In this document: positions 35,216 through 45,823 of the stretch, in pieces
How positions within the stretch are numbered: the stretch's first letter is position 1
Layout of the letters: each line of letters starts with the position of its first letter
Source: Piezodorus guildinii
Lineage: Eukaryota > Arthropoda > Insecta > Hemiptera > Pentatomidae
Reading direction: 5' to 3'
DNA: 64,000 nucleotides
Assembly (NCBI GenBank): GCA_023052935.1
Contig: CM041293.1
Span: forward strand, 178,546,789 to 178,610,788
Program-made: the position numbers and the translations under genes
The notes under the pieces: model-generated
Told to the model about the DNA's origin: nothing
Databases searched by the model: none
Seen by the model: only the letters and a program-made list of their open reading frames with translations

Positions 35216-36021
35216 TTTTATGGACACTCAACTGCCGAGGTCTTCAGTGTCCTTTAATATATATCTTTTTCTTCTACAATTTCTTGAAAATATCGATCTT
35301 TTTTAGGATATCGATCGTTTTCCCTAATTTAATGGTGTTATCTCCAAGTAACTCTTCTATACTTCTTTCTATTTTTGCTTCTTGGAAATGGTTTAGGTAT
35401 AACGGACATTCCTCTAGGATATGGATGGTCGTCAACTGCACTTCACTCAAATCACATTTCGGTGGTGTAGTTCTTTTTATTAAGAACTCATGTGTTAGCC
35501 GTGTATGTCCGATTCGCATTCTAGTAATTACAACTTCTTCCCTCCTGTTGCTTCGATCTGATGCTTTGGTTACCTTTTTGATGCTTTTTAACTTATATTC
35601 TTCTGAATCCCAAATATGGTCCCAGATCTTTGCAGCTTGGGTCTTAAGAAAGCTGCTTATGTCGGATGGGGTGTGAACATTAATCTCTTCTAGAGTCGAT
35701 GAGATTGCTGCTTCTTTTGTTGCTTGATCAGCGATTTCGTTTTCTTTGATTCCAATCACCCAAATGGGATAGGATTCTAACAATCACTAATTTTTTCTTT
35801 AAGTTGTTAATCATTGATGAGTATTGTTGGGATATTTTTATCACTGGGTCAGTTGAGTACATATCACCAAGTGCCTTCATAGCTGATAGGGAATCGGTGA
35901 AATTAACAAAGTTTTCTTCTTCACGTTGCATAATTTGATATAATATTCTCCATATCCTCGAAAATGAATAAAAAATGAGACTTTTAGCGAGACAAAAGTA
36001 CATAAAAGAAAAGAGAATCAC
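35216..36021 (-). pseudogene. I-type ORF2 3' half: RNase H and CCHC tail
   Basis: 36021-35728 includes FTDSLSAMKALGDMYSTDP (RNase H) and ends ILSHLG after a frameshift. 35783-35274 continues with ENEIADQATKEAA (last RNase H motif), RREEVVITRMRIGHTRLTHE and the finger CDLSEVQLTTIHILEEC, and stops at a real terminus (KKIDIFKKL). The 3' untranslated region extends to about 35216. One frameshift separates the two pieces. 5' truncated. Confidence 0.82.
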
Positions 36022-36465
36022 CCTTTTTCATTTTTCCTATATAGCTTAGTCATATTCTTACTTGTAAACATTTTGATCATGAGAACATAGTCTTTTTTTG
36101 TATATGAATTTTCAAAATTGGCAAAAAACGAACTTCCGTAATGCTTACACGGAAATATCTCAAAAGAGACTGAGTGAAAAATAATAAAACTCATATAGAT
36201 TACTCATCTATAAGATAAGTTCAAGTGATGAAAATATTTTGATACCTGGGGCGTTCCAGGGTGATCTTAATATTAAATATTTTTTATGAGGCTGGATGAT
36301 AAAACAATGTAGTGGACTGTATTTTAAATGAAATATAACATAGAATAATATATGGGAACATGATTACATCTGTATTGAGAGTTACAAGTAAATAAATTAT
36401 AACAAATTTTGAATTAGGTTAGTTTTGAATATTATTACATATCTGCCTGATGTAGAGGTGGGGCG
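36022..36465. other. Spacer, nothing recognised
   Basis: AT-rich; no feature seen. Confidence 0.45.
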
Positions 36466-36473
36466 GTCTCTCC

Positions 36474-36728
36474 TAGGGGTGGGCATAATCGAATGATCGT
36501 CATAACCGGATGATCGGACTTCGATGATTTAAATAATCGAATGATTTCTGATTCATATGCATTTTGAGAGAAATTTTTGCGATGAGCAAAAAAAAAAAAA
36601 AAAGGTCCTTCGATTGTCCGAGCCCCTTATAATCATTCGATTGTCGTTAAACAATTCAAACAATTCAGTTCGATTGATTGAAATAATCGAATTATCCGAT
36701 AATCGTCATTCGATTATGCCCACCCCTA
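36474..36728. mobile_element. hAT-type MITE, copy 3
   Basis: 255 bp with TAGGGGTGGGCATAATCGAA and CGATTATGCCCACCCCTA. Perfect 8-bp duplication GTCTCTCC (36466-36473 and 36729-36736). The shortest and least decayed of the three. Confidence 0.95.
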
Positions 36729-36736
36729 GTCTCTCC

Positions 36737-37391
36737 TCCGTTCCTGGGCCAGCCGGTGCCTGTTCTACTCCTCCATTACAATGAGGATGATGCTTGCGAG
36801 AAATAAGTAGAAGTTTGCTTCGGTAGATGCAAGTGCTTTTCTTTTTCTCGCTTTCTTGCTCTTATCTACTCGCAGAGGATTCTGGTCTCAGTCCCAGTAC
36901 CTTCATATGCCGCCAGATGGCCCTGTGTGCGTTTGTGTTTTACAATGCTGTACGTCAGCACTTCAAATTGGTTAAGGGCAGTGTTCCCTTAACAGATATA
37001 AATTTGGTTTTTGAGATTAAGCTGGTTCCAGAGTTATAATATTCGCTTCTCTGTTAAAATAACGTTTTCTTAAAAAATATTAACTCCGGTAATATTTCAT
37101 ATTTAAGAACGAAAATGATGAAGAGAGTATTTTATATAATGTTTTTCCTTACACTTTTTAGTAGTGGTTTAAAAAAAAAATCACGAAAGTTAATATAAAC
37201 TGAAACTTTTATATTAATAACTAAAATGTTGCCCGCTAGAACAAGGAAGGTAGGAAAGGAAATTCTGATCGTATATACATTGTCCTTTTTTTAATATAAT
37301 ATTATAAAAACGGGTTATTGCCAAGTTCAGCATAATGAAAAGTTGGATATCGTGAAAGGGACTAAATTAAAACTGATGAAACTTGCACAGA
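36737..37391. other. Spacer, nothing recognised
   Basis: Mixed composition with no ORF of note. 36880-37040 is less AT-rich and unidentified. Confidence 0.4.
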
Positions 37392-37405
37392 ATATGCCTC
37401 TATAT

Positions 37406-38453
37406 TTTTTTTTTTCCTCGGGTTCTGCAACTTTCGTCACATTCCGAACCTTAGTACAATATTCCCGAACGCCAGTGCTCCCTGTCCCTGCAGTCCTCCT
37501 CCGTCAAGCCTCTGACCGCCACCCCCTTCCTCACACTCTCTATCCACGTTTTGCGGGCCTTCCTCGTCTTCGCCTTTTCTGCGAGGAGTACTTCATTATT
37601 TTATGAGGCCACCGCGTCCCTTCCATCCTCATGACATGGCCATACCACATGAGTTTCTTCTTGGATATCTCATTCAAGATGTTCAGCTCAGCCCCTACAT
37701 TTTTTATTATTTCCACAATAGGGACTCTTTGCAGGATATGCCGCAAGCTCTTCTCCAAAAGTCCATCTCCAGAGCCAACAATCTTCTTTTAGACGATTTT
37801 TGCACTGTCCATGTTTCAGCGCTATAAAAAGTGGTCCCTAAGAGGAAGGAATGGTAAATCTTTTTTTTTTTTTTTCGTAAGAAGCGACACCTGTTTGCTC
37901 CACAGATCACCGTTCAAGATTCCTACGATCCTTCTACCATTTGCAATCTTATTTTCGATATCTTTTGTCATCGTTCCGAACTGATCTAGGGTTACCCCAA
38001 GATATTTAAAGGCGTTGCTCTGTGGGATCGTCCGATCCTCCACACAGATGGTTGAGACTGTTGAGTGGCATGGCATATACTCTGTTTGTTCTCTGCTGAT
38101 CTCTAGACCCCACTCAGAGTATGCTTCATTCAATTTCCTCAGCATATATTCAAGATCACATTCTTTTGAAGCTAGGACAACCTGGTCGTCTGCGAACTGA
38201 AGGCTGAAAAGTGTATCATCACCCATTCCTCGACACTTTTGTTTCCACAATCTTAGGGATTGTTCTACGTAAATATTAAAAAGTGTTGGAGAGAGGCAAC
38301 ATCCTTGCTTCAGAACTTTAGTGGCCAGGAATGGTTCGCTATATTTTCTTCCTAGTTTCACTCTTGATTTAGCTTCTGTATATATACTCTTTATAGCTTT
38401 AATGAGACCTCTATTTTTCTGAGCCAGATCCAACGCCTCCCATAGTTTCTTTT
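37406..38453 (-). mobile_element. RTE-like insertion with 14-bp target duplication
   Basis: Flanked by ATATGCCTCTATAT (37392-37405 and 38454-38467). The minus strand ends in an A-run directly at the left duplication. 1048 bp, 5' truncated. Confidence 0.92.
37540..38433 (-). pseudogene. RTE-like ORF2 C-terminal half
   Basis: 38433-37822 encodes IYTEAKSRVKLGRKYSEPF, KQGCCLSPTLFNIYVEQSL (motif B), LFSLQFADDQVVLA (motif C, both Asp present) and FKYLGVTLDQFGTMTKDI. An A-run near 37860-37874 throws the frame. 37910-37707 (SAETWTVQKSSKRRLLALEM) and 37758-37540 (LMWYGHVMRMEGTRWPHKI, RRRRGRPAKRG) continue to the C-terminus. Two shifts overall; endonuclease absent. Confidence 0.85.
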
Positions 38454-38467
38454 ATATGCCTCTATAT

Positions 38468-38821
38468 GATAAGTGAATGAAAAGGATAAAATTTAGTGGG
38501 TGACGATTGTATTTCTTTTCGAAATATAATACTAAAAAAAAATACAATGTTTGTATGAACAACATTTCTATTAACAATCTTTCTAAAATTCCTTGGATAA
38601 TGCTCAAAACGTTCCAGTTTATGTTAACATTCGTGAATTTTTTTAAACATTTTCTTAGTTGCTAAGATAATGTGTCGTAAGAACCAAAATTATACAAAAT
38701 ACTTTCATCATCATTCTAGTTTTTATTACGCTCTTAAATGTGCAAAATTACCGGAGTTAATTTTTTTTTTAATAAAACGTTATTTTGACAGTGAAGCGAA
38801 TAATTATGTTTAAAAAGTAAA
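38468..38821. other. Spacer, nothing recognised
   Basis: AT-rich; no feature seen. Confidence 0.45.
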
Positions 38822-38931
38822 CAGGTGTAGGGAGGTGGTTTTAGTGGGTAAAAATCCCACCCGCGGGTAGAAACCGGCCTATCTGTGTCTTTTAAAGATT
38901 TCCGCCTTTCCTCGTGAGAAAAAAAGATCAA
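38822..38931 (+). mobile_element. R1-clade 3' end, solo, in the DR1 CA tract
   Basis: GGTGTAGGGAGGTGGTTTTA, GTGGGTAAAAATCCCAC, TTAAAGATTTCCGCC, then CCTCGTGAG and an A-run. It matches the 3' untranslated region of the element at 60.4-61.8 kb and abuts ACCACACAT and DR1 in the same way. Confidence 0.7.
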
Positions 38932-38934
38932 CCA

Positions 38935-39075
38935 CACATATTCAGACTTTTTTGCAGGACATAGTCGTTTGGACTCAGAAGACTCCAAAACGTTTATTTC
39001 CTGTAAAAACTCGAATTATAAAATATTCATGATAACGATTCTTTCTCTGACTAAATATCTCATATATAGGTAACT
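38935..39075 (-). repeat. DR1 fragment (minus), 5' part
   Basis: GGACATAGTCGTTTGGACTC to CTCATATATAGGTAACTT is the DR1 start read on the minus strand. The other half is missing beyond the R1-clade fragment. Confidence 0.65.
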
Positions 39076-39540
39076 TAAAATCAAAAAATGTCTTTTCCTC
39101 TTCCACTACTTTCGTGAAAATTCACTATACATCGCTATTACGAATTTTCACCTACCTATTATCTCATTGTATAGTTCGGTCTTAATTTAAAAAGAGGGCA
39201 AGGAGGCACTCAGTTACTAAAACATCCGGCAGGTAACGTTTGAAGGAGAGACAATTTTCAGAGACAAGTTTTTTACTCTAGTAGTAAAATTTAATAGTCT
39301 CCTACTACATTAAGACCGGTCGATTAGCGATTTAATATTAATAATAATAATTTATTTATTTATTCAGAGACAAGTCCCTTTAGAAAAATAGAAACGAATG
39401 TAATTAAATTTGTTGGTGCCTTAGATAAATAATAAAAAATACACGGATAAAAAAATATTAAAATTAAGATAAAATAGAAAACAAAGGGATAAATATAACA
39501 AATCAACCTGTACTACTCATTATGGAAAAAGAAAAACTTC
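39076..39540. other. Spacer, nothing recognised
   Basis: Contains an (AAT)n tract at about 39342-39350 and otherwise nothing identifiable. Confidence 0.4.
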
Positions 39541-40024
39541 TTCTTCTCCTTCTTTATCTTCCACCTATGTGCCTTTACTAGCGTGGAGGGGCCTCGATCC
39601 AACGTTGCCAAGCTTCACAATCACTGCAGAGTTGTTTAAGTTCCTGCAATCTTTTCCCTCCGATCTTCTGGATATATCCGTCATACAAAATCCTAGGCCT
39701 TCCGCGCGGCCTTTTTCCAGTGGGTCGAGCTTCCAACACTTTTCTGGGTTCGCGGTCCTCATTCATTCGACAAACATGGCCGAACCATTTTAGCTGTCGC
39801 TTCTCGAGGATGGTTTTCAGCGCAGGAATTTTCAGCTCCGCTTTAATTCCTTCATTTCTAACGCGGTCTCTTCTCGTTTTTCCTGCGACCCTACGTAAAT
39901 ACCTCATTTCAGCTGCAGTAATTAGGCTTATTTGTTTGTCCAGCATTACCCAGCTCTCACTCCCGTAGGTAAGAGTAGGGAGGTATACAGATTTGTAAAT
40001 GTGGAGCTTCGTCTCTAGCACCAC
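39541..40024 (-). pseudogene. RTE-like ORF2 C-terminus (second lineage)
   Basis: 148 uninterrupted codons (40024-39578): LHIYKSVYLPTLTYGSESWV, MRYLRRVAGKTRRDRVRNE, KRQLKWFGHVCRMNEDREP, TGKRPRGRPRILYDGYI, ending WQRWIEAPPR. A GAAGAAG-rich 3' stretch continues to about 39541. It is the post-RT region of an RTE-type element; RT itself is truncated away. The lack of stops suggests a fairly recent copy, different from the one at 37.4 kb. Confidence 0.82.
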
Positions 40025-40734
40025 ATCTCGATGGCCAACAATACTATTGCATATACTGTAAAACTATACACTACTATTTACTATAAAACTATATACTGTA
40101 AAACTTATTCAAATTAACTTAATTCAAACGATGATAAAAAATAAAATGCAAAATTATCATTCTGTCCTGCTTTGATAAAAAAGAAAATACTATGCTTAAC
40201 TAGAACAAAAAAAAATCTGTATTTTTTTACTATTTAAACAATTTAATTCAAAATTGGATCTTGTCACAGTTCTTATGAAATGGAATGAAATATGAAGTAA
40301 TTGAATACACGGGATTTTAAGGTTGTAATTGAATTAGAATTACGAATTTGAGAAGGAATTAAGATAATCTATATGGAAAAGGATCGTATAATAAAAGATC
40401 TGTCGAGAGCTGTCGTTCGATGCGGCGGAATATGCAAATAAGAACTCCGCGCCCGACTGTTGTGGGAATAAATCGAGGTTTTGAACAGTAGGATGTCCGA
40501 GATGTATGATGGGCAAGTAGACCGTATGACTTGAAAGAAGGATGCCAATAAGGAACTGCGAAGGTAGAAAGCTTAAAGTATAAAGATAATGTAAGTTAAA
40601 AAAAATAAATAAAAAACAAACTTTTTCTTGATAATAAAATAGAATTTAAAAGAATGTTTTACAAGTCCACACACAGAAGATCTTTAACAATATTACCACA
40701 AAACAACAAGGTACACACGATGCACATTTTAATC
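40025..40734. other. Spacer, nothing recognised
   Basis: A short tandem around ACTATAAAACTATATACTGT at 40058-40100; otherwise nothing. Confidence 0.4.
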
Positions 40735-41088
40735 CGAATGAAACCTAAATGATATTAAAGCCCATTACATTTAAATCGATATAGCGAGTTTAATCAAAAT
40801 CGTCGGAACCGTTTTCGAGAAAATCGAAAAAAGGTGCAAAATGCATGGTATAAAGTGCCTCTTTCGGTAAGATCATTTTGATGAAAAAGGTTTCGTATCG
40901 TATATTTGTCTTAAATATGAAATTTCAGTTTCATAGAACTTACCGTTTCCGCCTCGGAGTTAAAACACACACACACACACACACACACCTTTTTGTGGGA
41001 CTTGGTTATTTGAACTGAACACAGGGGATCCTAAAATGTGTATTTCCGTTCAAAACTGGAATTTGAAAATTTTCACGAAAGTAGTAAA
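40735..41088 (-). repeat. DR1 copy, partial
   Basis: Matches DR1 from the CCGAATGAAACCTAAATG block through the CA tract (40967-40987) to AATTTTCACG. Both termini are absent. Confidence 0.8.
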
Positions 41089-41600
41089 TGAAAGTAAAAA
41101 CATTGTGTTATTTATATCAGGTCTTTGATGAGGTTATTGGTTGTTCCATTTTCGAACGTAATATCCTTAATACTTTTCCTTCCCGGAAATAATGAACAGA
41201 AGACGAGATAATGAACTCAATCCCTTGCAAAGTCCTTCCTTAAGGATAATCCCGCAGAGGAAGATTCAAGCATTGTGGTTCCATGCCCTTCCTAGAATGC
41301 AGAATTGTTCAAAGCTACCAGGAACCTATATCAGGTTAGTTAAATAATATAACGACTAATCAGCCTCAAACAACTACGGGCAGCACCTTAATTATATGTG
41401 TGCTTAAGCAGTTATTTTATTGACATCCTCGTTCCTTAATATGACGTTAAGACGCAATGGAGAACTTTTGAATTAGCATGATAATTTCGGATTGGACATT
41501 ATTTAAAAAAAAAAAAATGCTGCAAATTATTACACTAATAAATAATCTTTTCGATTTTTACCTATCTTAAATAACAACCGAGTTTTGGTGGAATTGCATC
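41089..41600. other. Spacer, nothing recognised
   Basis: No gene or repeat recognised. Confidence 0.4.
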
Positions 41601-41602
41601 TT

Positions 41603-41850
41603 TTATAGTTGCTGCAGGAATTAGTCCGGGTAGCGGTCATTAAATGAAACAACTAAATAGTTTCAACTATTTATTGTTTGCCAACGTTACGACCCACCTT
41701 TGTGGGTCATCATCAGGGCTAATAAGATACAAAAGAATACAATTTCAATGACATTACATACAATGTAATATAACCTATTGACCGCCACTCGGGCTAATTC
41801 CTTCCAGTAATTCTCAACGTTCAACTAATTACATTCACTACATCTATTAT
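41603..41850. repeat. Palindromic repeat P1 with hammerhead-like core, copy 1
   Basis: Ends GGAATTAGTCCGGGTAGCGG (left) and its inverse GACCGCCACTCGGGCTAATTCC (right). Minus strand, about 41692-41737: CTGATGA, a stem GACCCAC/GTGGGTC with a short loop, then GTAAC. The layout resembles a hammerhead ribozyme core as found in Penelope-like elements, but one base is extra between CTGATGA and the stem and GAAAC is GTAAC. The right arm is largely lost in this copy. Confidence 0.6.
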
Positions 41851-42640
41851 AATTTGTGACGAATATAGATCAACTTTTTCTTTCTTCTTTTTTTCTTGTT
41901 TATCGCGTTTTACTGAATCTAAAACTCTCAAAATATTTTCAACTATTTTCAAAAAGAACTAAGTTTATGGGCGAATTCATAGGTAAAATTTTAAATATTT
42001 TTCTTCCATTTTTTTCAAAATTAGTCCCGGTTTTTTTGGTTAAAAACACGAATAATTGTTTACTATATCTTCGAAAAGAACGATGTTAAGCGCATATATC
42101 GGCGAGAGTTCAATTATCTTCCTTTTTCCTGTTTTGCTTATCGCTCTTAACTAATTCTAAAACGTCAGGCATGTTTTTCTATATCTTAGAAAATAACTGA
42201 GTTCTTTCCTTTATTTTTCCCCTTCTTTTATAATTATTATCAAATTTTTGGTTAAAAACCCTAATATATTTTTCTACATTTTCCAAAAAAACAAGAAAAA
42301 AACTGAGTTATTGAATCAAATTAAACATTTTAAAAATAACCAGCTGATATCTACGTCTAGGTGCTAGGGTCATCGTTGGATGGCCTAGTATTTTTAGGAC
42401 GAATTAAAAAAACAAAGGGTCCAGTAGTCTCGGAGAAATGCTTTGGAGAACAGTGCGACAGTTGTTTTTTTTAAGTCGTGATTCGGGTTCTACCCATCTT
42501 GAAACAAAAGCCTCAAATTTTGAAGGGGGATAATTTTTTATTTTTTTTTTGTTCTGTTACAAAGGTTTATTATTGAAAATTATAAACCTAAATCATTTAT
42601 AATAGACTTCTTTGCTATTTTCTTTTCTTTTTCTTCGATT
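41851..42640. repeat. DR2 degenerate repeat region
   Basis: Recurrent phrases such as AACTGAGTTATTGAA, ACCAGCTGATATCTACG, GGTCCAGTAGT, CATCTTGAAAC and ACAAAGGTTTATTATTGAAA. The same units occur in the other order at 57440-57838, as if cut differently from a tandem. T-rich; no coding capacity. Confidence 0.5.
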
Positions 42641-43914
42641 TTTATTCATATAATTCAAATAAATTTTCCTGATTACAGAACACCTCACATTTTTGCTATT
42701 TAATCAATAATAACCGAGTAATCAGATAAGCACATGTCTTATAAGTTGTGGCTAGACCATATAAGATTTTGTTTTTCTTTTTTCATCGCGGTGACTTGAA
42801 CTCGAAAGTCTTTTTGATTTTTCTCCATCTTCTATAATAACCGGGTTTTTAGGCCATTACATCTCTTCTAATTTGCCACTTCAATGTTTGGGTCAATTAT
42901 TAATTTTTATTACATAATTTTATCTTTAATTATTTTTATCTTAAAAAAAAACTGAGTACGGGCGTGTATATATATAGGTGACATTTTAATATATGTTTTT
43001 TCCTGTTTCATAATAGCTAATATGGCTCCTAAAAATATTTGTCATTCATTATTAGATAATTTCTGTTTACAAAACTAAAAAAATTTAATCTAAGAAACGC
43101 CAACAGTGTCAATAAAAAAATAATAAAACAACACTAAATAATTTAGGTAAAACGTGACTTTTCCTCATATAAACCAATATAGCTCGTATAAAGTAGGTCC
43201 TAGTTATAAAGGTTATTAAAAAAAAGTATTTTATATTACATTTCTAATTTGAAAACTCTCCGATCTGACCAACGGAATGAGTAAAACTAATTATATTTTT
43301 GGATTTTAAAAAATAAAAGGTTTGTAAAATTAAAGCTACCGACCCTCAACCATATACCAATAGATATTCCCATTTCCAAAATGAAATATCGTAACGTACT
43401 GTTTAAAAATGTATTATCTATATATTGCAACTTGATATTTTTACAAAGAGTAAAATATGAATGTGAAATTCTTGCACTTTATGATGGTCTTAAATATTAA
43501 CTTAATCATTAAACTTTAAATGAAGCGAATACAATTAATTCTTAATGCAGGATACAAAGCTAAGAAGGAAAGAATAATCAAAAAAAGGAATACAGAATAT
43601 ATTTTAGTAGAAATATTTATACAAAGATGTAAATTTGTATTTTAGGGAAGCCAAGCTTACAAGATAAACTAAACAGTTTTTAAACGTTTTCAAGGCTTAT
43701 CTTAATAAAATCTCGGAAACACAGCCCGTTCTGATGGAACCATAATCCTATTCACCGTTTTTTTTTTGTTTTTTTTTCTTCATCGGCTTGTTTTAAATAT
43801 TATTTTTATTTCAAAATCAGTTCATTTGTTCCTATATGTATTTTTAAATACATTAACAGGAATCATATATTTATGAAAATAACTAACAATAAATTCGCTT
43901 TACAAACAATTAAA
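42641..43914. other. AT-rich spacer with DR2-like echoes
   Basis: Faint DR2-like words up to about 43030 (AATAACCGAGTAATC, AACTGAGTACGGG). Nothing recognised after that. Confidence 0.4.
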
Positions 43915-45489
43915 GCTTTTTTTTAAATATATTTTTATTGCAATTTACAACTGCACAAAAAATAAATCAAGTAAATATGCTGAAATGTTATGACACATGG
44001 AATAAACATGTAGATAAACTGTCCATTGGCAGCACTCTTTGGTAGTGAGTCTAAACAAGAAGGTCTCGAGGTCTTCTTCTTTTCAGACGCCTCGGATGAT
44101 TAGCAGGAATGAAAGAGGAAGCAAGAATTGAAACTAATGGATTAGAGTGGAGTTTTTCATGGAAAGTGTGATACCTGGTACGGGCCAAATCAGCAACATA
44201 TGGAACATTAAGGTCATTGTGGATGATTTTATTTTTATATTTTTTTTTTGAGGTGACAACCACCAGGGTCATGTTCGCCTTTGCACCGTTAGACACAGGT
44301 TACATGATTATAGGAGTGGAGTGAGAGTATAATTTAGATCTGAGAGTGAAGATGGTGTGACTCTAGTAAACGAATGATGTTAGTTATATGAGGAGAGGAA
44401 TCAGAGAGAAGAAGCGACAGATCGGTGGGGAGGTTGAAAAGAATACGTGAAGCGGTATATTGTCGGCATTCTGTGAGGATGTGAAGTATTGAGAGAGGAA
44501 CCTGACATGATAGACAGAGAGGTGGATGTCCACGAGCCATGAGATAACCGAGGGTCAACCGAGAGTGTCCTATACGAAGTCGCGCGAGCACAACCTCCTC
44601 GCGTCGATACGGCCGGCAGGAGGATCCCCAAGAGCCAACACGGGGCCGAATAAGGCGAAGCTTGTTGTTCCCGAGGGCCGCCCACTCCCGCTGCCAGCAA
44701 CCCAATATGCTCGATCGAATTGAAGTGACAAGGCCAGGCAGGCTAACACCTTGAAGTTCAAGACCCTCGGAAACCGCATTACGTGCCGCTAAATCAGCCC
44801 GATGATTTTATCAGTGAATCAGTGGATGATTTAATTGGTGACAAAGTAAGGAGCGTTAAGGATTTTGGATTGTAATAATTGGATACGGGAAGAGTTTTAT
44901 GGTTTAATAGAGCACTGAAGCTCTACTCCGTAGGTCCAGATAGACCTTATGATTGTCATGTAAATGAGTCTTTTGTAGTTAAGTGAAAGGTTAGAGCGTC
45001 TGTCTAATAAGTGTTGGAGTAGCCGAAATCGCCGTGCAGTTTATTGTCTCTTCAGTCTTGTACGCGGATTCCATGTAAGTCGTTTGTCAAGCAGGAGTCA
45101 TAAATATCGGATCTGTTCAACCGGGTCAAGCGGAATATCATTAAAGGACACTGTATGGCAGGATTTCATAGGTTTTCGACGGAGGGTAAAGGTAATTTGT
45201 TGGGATTTATTGGAATTGATTTTAATTCTCCAATTCCGACACCATACCTCAAGGTCTCTGATGTGGGATTGGAGAGTTTGATAGGCAATTGAAGGATCGT
45301 TATTAACCGATAACACGCAAGTGTCATCGGCATAGGTAGAAAGGAATGTGTTAGGATGGGTTGGGATATCAGCTGTATAGATTGTGTAAAGAATGGGTCC
45401 TAGGATAATGCCTTGAGGAACCCCAGCAGACTGGGTGAAAAGAGATGAATAGGAACTTCTGTGGTTTATTTTGAAGGATCTGTCAGAGA
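43915..45489 (-). mobile_element. Jk2 copy, split by an I-type insertion
   Basis: 43915-44232 is the C-terminus and 3' untranslated region (DLNVPYVADLARTRYHTFH, RRLKRRRPRDLLV). 44812-45489 holds the RT part: ADDTCVLSVNNDPS, WCRNWRIKINSNKSQQITF and motif B around 45410. 5' truncated. Frames are broken in several places. Confidence 0.85.
44233..44800 (-). mobile_element. I-type insertion with 11-bp target duplication
   Basis: Flanked by GATGATTTTAT (44222-44232 and 44801-44811). It ends in an A-run at the left junction. Minus-strand ORF 44705-44334 encodes YRREEVVLARLRIGHSRL, GHPPLCLSCQVPLSILHILT and LLESHHLHSQI, the C-terminus of an I-type ORF2. Less AT-rich than its host element. Confidence 0.9.
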
Positions 45490-45742
45490 CGTTACAATTT
45501 TTTTGTATAAGATAAGATTTTTTCCCAAAATTTTAGCTTTCCAGCGGCAAATTATAATATTTGATATTATTCTTATGTTTAAAAAAGACAAAAATTATGT
45601 TTAAAAATATTTTCGTTCATTTCTCCTTCAGTTGGATTTAAAATTCATTTACGTTGTATATTTATCGGGTTTTTTTAATGCTCGTAAAATGATATGTTTT
45701 AGATTATTCTGTTATAAAGAGTATTTTAATATAATTAGGTAA
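45490..45742 (-). repeat. DR1 (minus), left part of a split copy
   Basis: GTATAAGATAAGATTTTTTC, TTTTAGCTTTCCAGCGG and following bases match DR1. The copy is interrupted by a TIR element and resumes at 53560. Confidence 0.65.
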
Positions 45743-45823
45743 TTTTGGAACAATCTCTTCTTTTAATAAACATTCATTTATTCTTAATATTTCATAATAT
45801 TTTTCGGGGCTAATAATGTCTCA

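Noticed and set aside
44526..44779. Overlapping short ORFs on both strands in a GC-rich patch
   Set aside because: They are shadows of the I-type ORF2 C-terminus at 44334-44705.
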